The notes below the pieces were generated by a model. It saw nothing but the letters and a program-made list of their open reading frames with translations. It had not been told where the DNA came from and made no database searches. DNA of 64,000 nt, from NCBI RefSeq assembly GCF_003815715.1, contig NZ_CP033922.1:3892001-3956000 (forward strand). Reading direction: 5' to 3'. Of this stretch, positions 33,506-40,800 are shown in pieces. Source of the DNA: Chryseobacterium sp. G0162 (GTDB taxonomy: Bacteria; Bacteroidota; Bacteroidia; Flavobacteriales; Weeksellaceae). The translations under genes were made by a program, and so were the position numbers. How positions within the stretch are numbered: position 1 is the stretch's first letter; each line of letters begins with the position of its first letter.

Positions 33506-34561
33506 ATGACAACATCATTTATAGGAAAAGAAAATTTCACCATTCATACACAAACGGTTTCAGAGAGCTGCCCTTCTAATATTGCTTTGATTAAATATTG
33601 GGGGAAATATGACAATCAGATTCCAGCCAATCCTAGTATCAGTTATACTTTAAATCATTGTAAAACCAATACTACGATGGAATTTTCGGCTAATGAGCCT
33701 TTTTCTGTACAAACCTTTTTATCAGGAAATGAAGAGGTGAAATTTGCTGAAAAGATTGAAAAATACTTCAAAAATATTGAGCAGTATCTTCCATGGATTT
33801 TAAAAGGAAAATACATCATCAGAACAGAGAATACATTCCCACACAGTTCCGGGATTGCAAGTTCTGCTTCGGGATTCGGAGCTATAGCTAAATGTCTGAT
33901 GGCATTAGATGAAACATTTACTGGAAAAGCTTCTGAAGAAGAATCTCTGAGAAAAGCTTCATTTTTAGCCAGATTAGGAAGCGGAAGTGCATGCAGAAGT
34001 TTATACAACGGATTGATCGTCTGGGGAGAAACAGAAGAGGTTCAGGGAAGCTCTGATTTATTTGCTGTAGAATATCCTGAGACTGAAATTCATGAGGTAT
34101 TCAAAAATTTCAATGATTGGGTGTTATTGATCCATGAAGGGCAGAAAAGCGTTTCTTCAACAGTAGGGCATGGTTTGATGAAGACCAATCCGTATGCAGA
34201 AAGAAGATTCCAGGAGGCAAGGGAAAACTTTGTTCCGATGAAGGAAATTCTGAAAAGCGGAGATATGGAACGTTTTATCAAATTGGTAGAACATGAAGCA
34301 CTTACTCTTCATGCCATGATGATGATGAGCGATCCTGCTTTTATATTGATGAAAACAGGAACATTGGAGGTCATCAATAAAATATGGGATTTTAGAAGAG
34401 ATACTGGTTTACCATTATTCTTTACCTTGGACGCAGGTGCGAACGTACACCTTTTATTCCCGGGGGATGATTCGGAAGAGCTGATCAAAGCATTTATAGA
34501 AACTGAATTACTACAACACACTCAAAAGAATGGGGTAGTGAAGGATGTAATGAAGTTTTAA
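33506..34561 (+). CDS. mvaD: Diphosphomevalonate decarboxylase
   Basis: 351 residues of the GHMP kinase fold. SNIALIKYWGKYDNQIPANP and the ATP-binding HSSGIASSASGFGA with RLGSGSACRSLYNG are the decarboxylase signatures, and FTLDAGANVHLLFPG lies near the C-terminus. It makes isopentenyl diphosphate in the mevalonate pathway, which flavobacteria use in place of the MEP pathway. A bidirectional terminator follows 17 bases later. Confidence 0.95.
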   Translation: MTTSFIGKENFTIHTQTVSESCPSNIALIKYWGKYDNQIPANPSISYTLNHCKTNTTMEFSANEPFSVQTFLSGNEEVKFAEKIEKYFKNIEQYLPWILKGKYIIRTENTFPHSSGIASSASGFGAIAKCLMALDETFTGKASEEESLRKASFLARLGSGSACRSLYNGLIVWGETEEVQGSSDLFAVEYPETEIHEVFKNFNDWVLLIHEGQKSVSSTVGHGLMKTNPYAERRFQEARENFVPMKEILKSGDMERFIKLVEHEALTLHAMMMMSDPAFILMKTGTLEVINKIWDFRRDTGLPLFFTLDAGANVHLLFPGDDSEELIKAFIETELLQHTQKNGVVKDVMKF

Positions 34562-34578
34562 AAACAGACATAATATTC

Positions 34579-34604
34579 AATAGGTGGGCTTTTGCTCACC
34601 TATT
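34579..34604. terminator. Bidirectional terminator between mvaD and the convergent gene
   Basis: AATAGGTGGGC-TTTT-GCTCACCTATT hairpin with one G-T pair, with T-rich sequence after it on the plus strand. It almost fills the space between the two convergent stop codons. Confidence 0.75.
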
Positions 34605-34607
34605 TTG

Positions 34608-35690
34608 TTAATCTTCAGTGACTACAGCATCGCGTTCGCCGTCTTCCTGCTTTCCTTCCTTTATCATTTTTTCGGCTTCAGCTTTTTCTTCAGAGTTGGC
34701 TGTTTCTACCAGTTCCTCTTGTTCATCATTGTGATGGTCTATGAAAAACTCACAGTATACCGGCAAGTGATCTGATCCAAAATTTTCCAATGTTTTCAAC
34801 TGTTTGATGAAAATATCTTCACTGTGAAACATGAGGTCAATAGGAAATCTTAAAAGGCGGTATCGGGCATGAAACGTAGAAACGAAAGAATGTCCGATTC
34901 TCGGATCAATCAGATGGCTTATTTTTCTGAAAAGCACGGATGACCTTGACCAAGCAACATTATTGAAATCTCCCACAACAATAACCGGTTTTTTGATATC
35001 TTTTACCCTTTTGGCAGTGCTTAGAAGATCGCCGTCTCTTTCCTTGGAAGTTTCCTCCTCTGTAGGGCTTGGTGGTGGTGGATGAACTCCAAAGAAAACA
35101 AAAGAAAAACCATCATTTGTTTCCATGTGTACCTCGATGCTCGGAATATCATCTGCTACAAAATAATGAGTTCTGGCTTCCTTGATTTCAATTCTTGAAT
35201 AGAAGTGCATTCCATAAGTGTTTTCAAGAGTTACTTTGTGCTGGTAGGGATATTTCTTTTCCAGATTCCTCATTGCTTTTTCCCAATCGCTATTGCTTTC
35301 CATGGTCATGAAAAAATCAGGCTCATATTTTTCAATAAGTTTAGAAAACCTTTCATATTCATTATTGAACTGATACACATTGGCTGAAACAAAATGGAGT
35401 TTTTCCGAGGATTTGTAACGGTGTCTATGTTTTTTTACAGGATAGAACCGAGTATATTTAATGAGGGTTTGACTGTGATAAACAAATAAAACAAACAGAA
35501 ACCCCTGATAATACCATAAATATTCTGTAGAATCAATTATAAACCCTAATAGAAAAGTAAAAAATATAAGATAAGTGACCTGTATTTTAGCAAATTCGGG
35601 AACCCGGAATATCCAGTGAGAATGCTGAATTTTTGGTAGTATAGTGAAGACCAATAAAAGTATGGTCAGAATCATATAAATAATCCACAT
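34608..35690 (-). CDS. Membrane-anchored endonuclease/exonuclease/phosphatase family protein
   Basis: 360 residues: three membrane helices in the first 90 residues (MWIIYMILTILLLVFTILP and two more), then an EEP domain with FVSANVYQFN, a Glu in TMESNSDWE, FFGVHPPPPS, VVGDFNNVAWS (D-x-N active site) and the terminal GSDHLPVY (Asp-His). Together these are the catalytic set of the DNase I/phosphatase superfamily. The C-terminus is Glu/Lys-rich. Substrate (nucleic acid or phospholipid) is unknown. Confidence 0.88.
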   Translation of the reverse strand: MWIIYMILTILLLVFTILPKIQHSHWIFRVPEFAKIQVTYLIFFTFLLGFIIDSTEYLWYYQGFLFVLFVYHSQTLIKYTRFYPVKKHRHRYKSSEKLHFVSANVYQFNNEYERFSKLIEKYEPDFFMTMESNSDWEKAMRNLEKKYPYQHKVTLENTYGMHFYSRIEIKEARTHYFVADDIPSIEVHMETNDGFSFVFFGVHPPPPSPTEEETSKERDGDLLSTAKRVKDIKKPVIVVGDFNNVAWSRSSVLFRKISHLIDPRIGHSFVSTFHARYRLLRFPIDLMFHSEDIFIKQLKTLENFGSDHLPVYCEFFIDHHNDEQEELVETANSEEKAEAEKMIKEGKQEDGERDAVVTED

Positions 35691-36011
35691 ATAAAAATTC
35701 TTTGGCTGAAATAATTTTGTTACAATTTAAGAAAAATGAATTTTAAAATCTCATAACCAATTTAAATTTTAGGTAATTATATACAATTTTACACTAATGC
35801 GGTTATCTTATTACTATAACTCTATCATTCTGAATACAGATTGAAGATCTGCGAACGTAGTTCAGAAGTGAAATGAAGAATCTAAGCGATATTATGAGAT
35901 TCTTCCTTCGTCAGAAATCAAAGATTCGATGTAGTCAATGACAGTGATGTAAAATTGTATAGAGCCACTAAATTTTATTTTACCTATTTTAGTTACCTAA
36001 ACCTGTTTCTT
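35691..36011. repeat. Intergenic region with a flavobacterial palindromic element
   Basis: At about 35822-35945 lies a decayed copy of a dispersed element I know from flavobacterial genomes, of the type TCATTCTGA...GAAGAATC...GAGATTCTTC...TCAGAA...AATGACA. Here TCATTCTGAATACAG begins it, TGAAGAATCT and GAGATTCTTC are inverted copies in the middle, and TCAATGACAGTGA ends it. No gene is seen. Confidence 0.55.
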
Positions 36012-36452
36012 ATGAATAAAATAGCAGCAATTCTTTTCGTATTCAGCAGCTTCTGTTTCGGACAACAGTATCAGGAAATTGAGAAACCTATCCGCAGTCT
36101 GTTTCTTGGCATGAAAAATGCTGATTCTGAGCTTGTAAAAACAGCCTTTGCTGACAATGCCATGATGCAGACCATTACAAAAGAGGGTATGGTGAAAAGT
36201 GATAGTCTACAGGACTTCATAGCAAGTGTTTCTAAGTTTACACAGGATGATCTGGATGAAAGAATTACGATAGAAGCTGTGCATACAGATGGGCATCTGG
36301 CAAGTGTATTTACGCCTTATAGCTTTTATCTGAAAGGGAAATTATCCCATTGTGGAGCCAATAGTTTTCAATTGGTGAAACAAAATGGTGAATGGAAAAT
36401 TCAATATGTTATTGATACCAGAAGAAAGGATCAGTGTAAAGAAATAAAATAA
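36012..36452 (+). CDS. Secreted NTF2-like (SnoaL/DUF4440-type) protein
   Basis: 146 residues from ATG 36012 (MNKIAAILFVFSSFCFGQ signal peptide); the frame upstream to 35955 is not supported. The mature part, IEKPIRSLFLGMKNADSELV through FTPYSFYLKGKLSHCGANSF and WKIQYVIDTRR, is the cone-shaped NTF2-like fold seen in many small secreted proteins. No active site is obvious. The glyoxalase gene follows after 27 bases and may be cotranscribed. Confidence 0.82.
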   Translation: MNKIAAILFVFSSFCFGQQYQEIEKPIRSLFLGMKNADSELVKTAFADNAMMQTITKEGMVKSDSLQDFIASVSKFTQDDLDERITIEAVHTDGHLASVFTPYSFYLKGKLSHCGANSFQLVKQNGEWKIQYVIDTRRKDQCKEIK

Positions 36453-36479
36453 TAGAATTTTAATTATTCAGGAAAAAAA

Positions 36480-36857
36480 ATGAAAATCCATCATATTGCC
36501 ATTATTGGCTCAGACTACGAAACATCAAAGCAATTTTATACGGAGGTTTTAGGATTACAGGTTGTCCGTGAAGTCTATCGTGAAGAAAGACAATCTTATA
36601 AACTTGATTTGGCTATTGGAGAGCATTATGTCATTGAGCTGTTCTCTTTTCCGAATCCACCTGCACGTCCTTCACGTCCTGAAGCCTGTGGGTTGAGACA
36701 TCTTGCTTTTTCTGTAGAAAATGTAACGGAAAAACGAAATGAATTGATAGAGAAAGGACTCAACTGTGAGGAGATCCGTATTGATGAGTTCACAGGAAAA
36801 GAATTTTTCTTTACCCAGGACCCGGACCAGCTGCCGTTGGAGTTTTATGAAATGTAA
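36480..36857 (+). CDS. Glyoxalase-fold VOC protein (GloA2/YaeR-like)
   Basis: 125 residues. MKIHHIAIIGSDYETSKQFY opens the VOC fold with a metal His; HYVIELFSFP, GLRHLAFSVENV and LPLEFYEM supply the other metal-site His and Glu positions. The P-P-A-R-P-S-R-P-E-A-C-G-L-R-H segment is characteristic of the YaeR/SMU1112c group. The reaction is unknown. Its TAA is directly followed, with no base between, by the stop of the convergent DUF1634 gene. Confidence 0.9.
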   Translation: MKIHHIAIIGSDYETSKQFYTEVLGLQVVREVYREERQSYKLDLAIGEHYVIELFSFPNPPARPSRPEACGLRHLAFSVENVTEKRNELIEKGLNCEEIRIDEFTGKEFFFTQDPDQLPLEFYEM

Positions 36858-37241
36858 TTAGTGGGCGTAACCTGCAAAAAAACTAACCGCCATAATCGCT
36901 AAAACAATGGAGGAAATGAATACATATATGTAATCTTTTTCCTTTAAATAGCCTATTAGAGCGAAGATAATTCTCATCAGCGGAGTGACGATCAATAAAA
37001 GAATTCCCAGTTGAATAATAGCCATTCCTTCCCCTTTGCATAAAGAGTCCCAAAAGTGGCTCCAGACCTTCTCAGAAGAAGTTCCCACTACAAGGCTGGT
37101 ATATTTTTTAGGCATTTCAAAACCTTCTGTAAAAAGTTTGATAAAACCGATGAGTGAGGTAGCCACAGACAGAATGACACCCAGTCTTAGGAGATTTCCT
37201 ACGGAGCGGTTCAGATCGACATCTGTAAAATTCTTTTTCAT
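36858..37241 (-). CDS. DUF1634 membrane protein
   Basis: 127 residues, three membrane helices (about 17-35, 75-92 and 102-122). DUF1634 proteins are found next to TauE/SafE permeases, as here, and are thought to be accessory subunits. The ATG overlaps the TauE stop (TAATG), so they are coupled. There is no intergenic space to the convergent glyoxalase gene. Confidence 0.88.
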   Translation of the reverse strand: MKKNFTDVDLNRSVGNLLRLGVILSVATSLIGFIKLFTEGFEMPKKYTSLVVGTSSEKVWSHFWDSLCKGEGMAIIQLGILLLIVTPLMRIIFALIGYLKEKDYIYVFISSIVLAIMAVSFFAGYAH

Positions 37242-38071
37242 TATCTGAAGCTTTTGTTGATACCGTTATACATCATATAGACCGAAAGGATTGTAATCAC
37301 AATGGCAAAGAATACCTTTAGTTTTTTAGTTTTGGATACCATCAAGGTTTTAGATCCTATAAAACTTCCAATCACTACTCCTATCAGTACAGGAGCTGCA
37401 ATTACAGGAATAATTTCACCTCGCTGGAAATAAATCAGTGCACTGGCAACAGCCGTTACCCCAATCATAAAATTACTGGTGGTTGTAGAAACTTTGAATG
37501 GCAGTTTCATCATATTGTCCATAGCCAATACCTTTAATGCACCAGACCCAATACCTAAAAGCCCGGACATTGCTCCGGCAAACATCATCATTAGAAATCC
37601 AGGAACTGTATTTCTTGCAGAGTAATTTTTTAATATCCCTTTATCCGGAAAAGTTCCGTAAAGTTTTAGTTTCTCTTCCAGACTTCCATGGATCAAAGGT
37701 TCCTGATGGTCAGGTTTTCCTTTAAGGTTTAAAATAACCGTTAAAAGAAGAATACTTGCGAAAATAATTCCAATGGTATTCGGATTAAGCATCCCGGAAA
37801 CTAAAGCCCCTACAATAGCTCCAGCCGTAGTGGCAATTTCGAGAAACATACCGATTCTCATATTCGTAAAGCCTTCTTTTACAAAAGCAACTGCTGCACC
37901 GGAAGAAGTTCCGATCACAGAAATGAGTGATGCACCGATAGCATAATGCATTGGAACACCGAATCCCAGCGTTAATAAAGGAATAATGATAACCCCTCCT
38001 CCAAGCCCTGTAAGTGAGCCTAATAGGCCCGCAGAAATGGCGCCAAAGAAGAGTATGATGATTTCTGACAT
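37241..38071 (-). CDS. TauE/SafE family permease (sulfite/sulfonate-type exporter)
   Basis: 276 residues, about eight membrane helices in two repeated halves: SAGLLGSLTGLGGGVIIIPL at the N-terminus and AGAMSGLLGIGSGALKVLAM in the middle. The family moves sulfite, sulfoacetate or similar anions; the actual substrate is unknown. The promoter has a TTTG-N20-TATATTTG layout and is flanked by a 9-base inverted repeat, so a dedicated regulator is likely. Confidence 0.9.
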   Translation of the reverse strand: MSEIIILFFGAISAGLLGSLTGLGGGVIIIPLLTLGFGVPMHYAIGASLISVIGTSSGAAVAFVKEGFTNMRIGMFLEIATTAGAIVGALVSGMLNPNTIGIIFASILLLTVILNLKGKPDHQEPLIHGSLEEKLKLYGTFPDKGILKNYSARNTVPGFLMMMFAGAMSGLLGIGSGALKVLAMDNMMKLPFKVSTTTSNFMIGVTAVASALIYFQRGEIIPVIAAPVLIGVVIGSFIGSKTLMVSKTKKLKVFFAIVITILSVYMMYNGINKSFR

Positions 38072-38119
38072 ACTACAATTAATGTTACAAATATAAAATT
38101 ATTGTAGTAGTCTGCCAAA
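38071..38119 (-). promoter_or_regulatory. TauE promoter within a 9-base inverted repeat
   Basis: On the minus strand: TTTG (38116-38119), a 20-base spacer, TATATTTG (38088-38095). TACTACAAT (38071-38079) and ATTGTAGTA (38101-38109) are perfect inverted repeats, centres 30 bases apart, enclosing the -7 box. This looks like a repressor operator. Confidence 0.6.
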
Positions 38120-38121
38120 CA

Positions 38122-38151
38122 TTTGAAAAAGATAAATTTAACGTATTTTTG
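38122..38151 (+). promoter_or_regulatory. Promoter of the DUF1543 gene
   Basis: TTTG (38122-38125), an 18-base spacer and TATTTTTG (38144-38151). The box ends 5 bases before the ATG at 38157. The -33 elements of this promoter and of the divergent TauE promoter are two bases apart. Confidence 0.65.
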
Positions 38152-38156
38152 TATGC

Positions 38157-38720
38157 ATGAAAAATGAAATGAAATTATTTTATGTGATCCTTGGGGCAAC
38201 TCCCAAAGGAAGAAACATAGAGCAGCATGACGTGTTTTTTGGAATTGCTGAAAGTCTGAAGGACTTGATTCCAGATATGAAAGCCTTTTGGAAGGAGGCA
38301 GAAGGAAAGATTCACCTTGACTGTTATCAGGAAGTAAGATTTGCTGATGGTTATGAAGTGAAGATCGTTGAAAAAGGAGAATCTTCATCAGAAGACCAAC
38401 TGTTCTTTCTTAATTTGGGAGGATATAAGCCCGGTTTTTTTGAAGAATTTCATGAACAACACCTGATGGTAGGACAATCGATGGGAGAGATCGTGAAAAG
38501 AGCAAAAGCAACGGAATTCTATAAGACTATGGGATTTGAAGGAGCAGTAAGCCATATTGATGATAAGCATGGGGTAGATATTGATGATATTTTTAATGTG
38601 AGTGATATTCTTCCGGAAGCTATGAAAGAAAAATATTCTATTGTTCTTACAAAATCGGATGCTGAAAATCAGGAGAACTCTATGGGACTGGGATATTTAA
38701 AAATTGATAAAATTCAATAA
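38157..38720 (+). CDS. DUF1543 domain protein
   Basis: 187 residues. KLFYVILGATPKGRNIEQHD and DGYEVKIVEKGESSSEDQLF match the DUF1543 family, small cytoplasmic proteins of unknown function common in Bacteroidota. Two Met codons (38157 and 38169) could start it; the first is chosen because the -7 box ends 5 bases before it. It is followed by purK after 24 bases and may share its transcript. Confidence 0.82.
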   Translation: MKNEMKLFYVILGATPKGRNIEQHDVFFGIAESLKDLIPDMKAFWKEAEGKIHLDCYQEVRFADGYEVKIVEKGESSSEDQLFFLNLGGYKPGFFEEFHEQHLMVGQSMGEIVKRAKATEFYKTMGFEGAVSHIDDKHGVDIDDIFNVSDILPEAMKEKYSIVLTKSDAENQENSMGLGYLKIDKIQ

Positions 38721-38744
38721 GCGTAAATCTAATAAAAATAAAAA

Positions 38745-39857
38745 ATGAAAATAGGAATTCTGGGAGGCGGACAACTGGGAAGAATGTTGATACAAAGTGC
38801 CTTGAAGTATGATGATGAGTTTTATACTCTGGATCCGGCTTCTGATGCACCATGCCACAATATCTCATATTTTACGCAAGGAAATTTCAATGATTATGAT
38901 ACTGTTCTGAACTTTGGAAAAGATAAGGAGGTGGTAACTATTGAAATAGAACACGTAAATGCTGATGCGTTGGCTGAACTTGAAAAGCAGGGAATCAGAG
39001 TGGTTCCTAATGCCAGTATCATCAAAACCATACAGCAAAAGATCCTCCAAAAGGAATTTTATAAAACTCACGATATTCCAAGCCCGGAATTTCAGGTAGT
39101 GTGGAACAGTGATGAAAAGATCATGATGCCATTACCTTTTGTTCAGAAAATGAATACAGGCGGATATGATGGAAAAGGAGTGCAGGTTATTAAAACAGAA
39201 GATGATTATCAGCATCTGTGGAAAGAAGCTTCAGTGATTGAAAGCCTGGTAGATATTGATAAAGAACTTTCTGTAATCGTTGCCATCAATGAAAAAGGAG
39301 ATACAAATATTTTCCCGGTAACGGAAATGGTGGCTGATCCAAAGCTTAATCTTTTGGACTTCAACGTATGTCCGGTTCTTCTGACTGAAGATGTTCAACA
39401 GCAGATTGATACGATTACTGAGAAGTTTTTGAACGCAGTAAACTCTCCGGGACTTTTTGCCATTGAGCTATTCCTTGATAAAGAAGGGAAAGTATGGGTT
39501 AATGAAACAGCTCCAAGACTGCACAATTCAGGACATCAAAGCCAGGAAGGTAATACGAATTCACAGTTTGAACAGATGTACCGTGTAGTGAAGAATCTTC
39601 CTTTGGCAGATACGGATGCCATTACCTACAGTGGAATGCTGAATCTGGTAGGAGCAGAAGGCTACGCTGGAAAGGTGGTCTATGAAGGAATGGAAGAGGT
39701 TCTTAAATTACCAGAAACTTACATTCATTTATACGGAAAAACAGAAACCAAACCAGGAAGAAAAATGGGACACATTAATGTGTTGGCAGACTCCAGAGAA
39801 GAACTTATGGAAAAGCTTGTGATGGTGAAGGGAATGGTGAGAGTGATTTCAGAATAA
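38745..39857 (+). CDS. purK: N5-carboxyaminoimidazole ribonucleotide synthase
   Basis: 370 residues of the ATP-grasp fold. N-terminal IGILGGGQLGRMLIQSALKY, the ATP-binding region FVQKMNTGGYDGKGVQVI and ELFLDKEGKVWVNETAPRLH with NSGHQSQEGN, all typical of PurK. It makes N5-CAIR from AIR, bicarbonate and ATP in purine synthesis; PurE, which acts next, is encoded 6 kb downstream at 45898. A terminator follows. Confidence 0.97.
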   Translation: MKIGILGGGQLGRMLIQSALKYDDEFYTLDPASDAPCHNISYFTQGNFNDYDTVLNFGKDKEVVTIEIEHVNADALAELEKQGIRVVPNASIIKTIQQKILQKEFYKTHDIPSPEFQVVWNSDEKIMMPLPFVQKMNTGGYDGKGVQVIKTEDDYQHLWKEASVIESLVDIDKELSVIVAINEKGDTNIFPVTEMVADPKLNLLDFNVCPVLLTEDVQQQIDTITEKFLNAVNSPGLFAIELFLDKEGKVWVNETAPRLHNSGHQSQEGNTNSQFEQMYRVVKNLPLADTDAITYSGMLNLVGAEGYAGKVVYEGMEEVLKLPETYIHLYGKTETKPGRKMGHINVLADSREELMEKLVMVKGMVRVISE

Positions 39858-39878
39858 TCACGTTCTAAAAATATAAAA

Positions 39879-39908
39879 AAGCAACTGTGTATTGAAACAG
39901 TTGCTTTT
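39879..39908 (+). terminator. Terminator of purK
   Basis: AAGCAACTGT-GTATTGAA-ACAGTTGCTT, perfect 10-base-pair stem, then TTTATTTTTA. Confidence 0.85.
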
Positions 39909-39970
39909 TATTTTTATATATTTTACACGCAGATTTTCCATAATAATCTACGGATCAGCGAGAGATAACT

Positions 39971-40642
39971 TTAAAAAGGAATTTCCAATGTTCTTCCTTT
40001 ATATTCCCCTTTTTCTATGGTAAAAAGGGCAACATAAGTACCGGCACCATCAGAATTGAGCATTGAAATATATAAAGTATCATTTTCACGATCATAATAA
40101 CATTTTGTAGATTTATTATTGACTTGGAAAAGGTTTTCGATATCCTTGGCAGGAATTTGAACGGTCTTGTCTCCAACCTGCGCAGTAATGGAAAGATAAT
40201 GAGTCTTAGGAGTTATTCCGTCCAGCCCCCAAACTTGCTGTTCTTTATAGAAATCACCATATAATGTTGAGGTGAAGTCTTTTTCATTTTCCTTAAAATT
40301 AAATTTTCCGGAAACAATATTTACTTTAATATTTCCTGATTCAAAAATTGCTTTATTTCCATCACGTAGAGTGGGGGGAACAGCCTGATAAGTTTGTATA
40401 TATTTCAGTCTTGAACTATGGATGTAACCATTACTTACATTAGCCCAATTCTTATTCGTCGGGTCAGACTCAAATATATAGACGATCTCATCCGAATTCA
40501 CCTTTCCTACGATATTACTTTTTGCATCTGCATTTTCCCTTACATTAACATAGCCTTCTTTATCTACAACCTTTGCAAACTGGGCAAATGATAATTGTAC
40601 ACTTAAAGCGGCTGTTAAAAGGAATATCTTCTTTGTTTTCAA
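39971..40642 (-). CDS. Secreted SH3b-domain protein, unknown function
   Basis: 223 residues. Signal peptide MKTKKIFLLTAALSVQLSFA, then a bacterial SH3 domain (KEGYVNVRENADAKSNIVGK) and a second domain ending CYYDRENDTLYISMLNSDGA. The start is TTG at 40642: no ATG or GTG lies in frame before the stop codon 9 bases upstream of it, and a -7 box (40660-40667) sits at a suitable distance. It is a likely distant paralogue of the protein at 16518-17315, sharing the E-G-Y-x-N-V-R entry to SH3b and a similar C-terminus. Confidence 0.75.
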   Translation of the reverse strand: MKTKKIFLLTAALSVQLSFAQFAKVVDKEGYVNVRENADAKSNIVGKVNSDEIVYIFESDPTNKNWANVSNGYIHSSRLKYIQTYQAVPPTLRDGNKAIFESGNIKVNIVSGKFNFKENEKDFTSTLYGDFYKEQQVWGLDGITPKTHYLSITAQVGDKTVQIPAKDIENLFQVNNKSTKCYYDRENDTLYISMLNSDGAGTYVALFTIEKGEYKGRTLEIPF

Positions 40643-40659
40643 TGAATTTTAATTTTGAA

Positions 40660-40667
40660 CAAAAATA
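40660..40667 (-). promoter_or_regulatory. -7 promoter box
   Basis: TATTTTTG on the minus strand, 17 bases before the TTG start of the SH3b protein gene. Confidence 0.5.
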
Positions 40668-40677
40668 GGTAAAAAGC

Positions 40678-40800
40678 TTGGGAGTTGGAAGTTACTGACA
40701 GATGAGTAATTGCTTCTTAACATCCTTAAGATAATTAATGCATTAGCTCTTAATCGTTTATAATACTCAATAACTTCCAGCCCGCAGCTTCAAAATTTTC
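40678..40800. repeat. Intergenic tract with inverted GGAAG/CTTCC arms
   Basis: GGGAGTTGGAAGTTA near 40681-40695 is matched by TAACTTCCAGCCCG near 40769-40782 as an imperfect inverted repeat. It lies between two same-strand genes and belongs to the dispersed tract family described in the findings. Confidence 0.45.

Noticed and set aside
39915..39965. CACGCAGATTTTCC... stretch after purK as a repeat element
   Set aside because: It recalls degenerate CGCAGATTT-type repeats of flavobacteria but is too short and diverged here to support.
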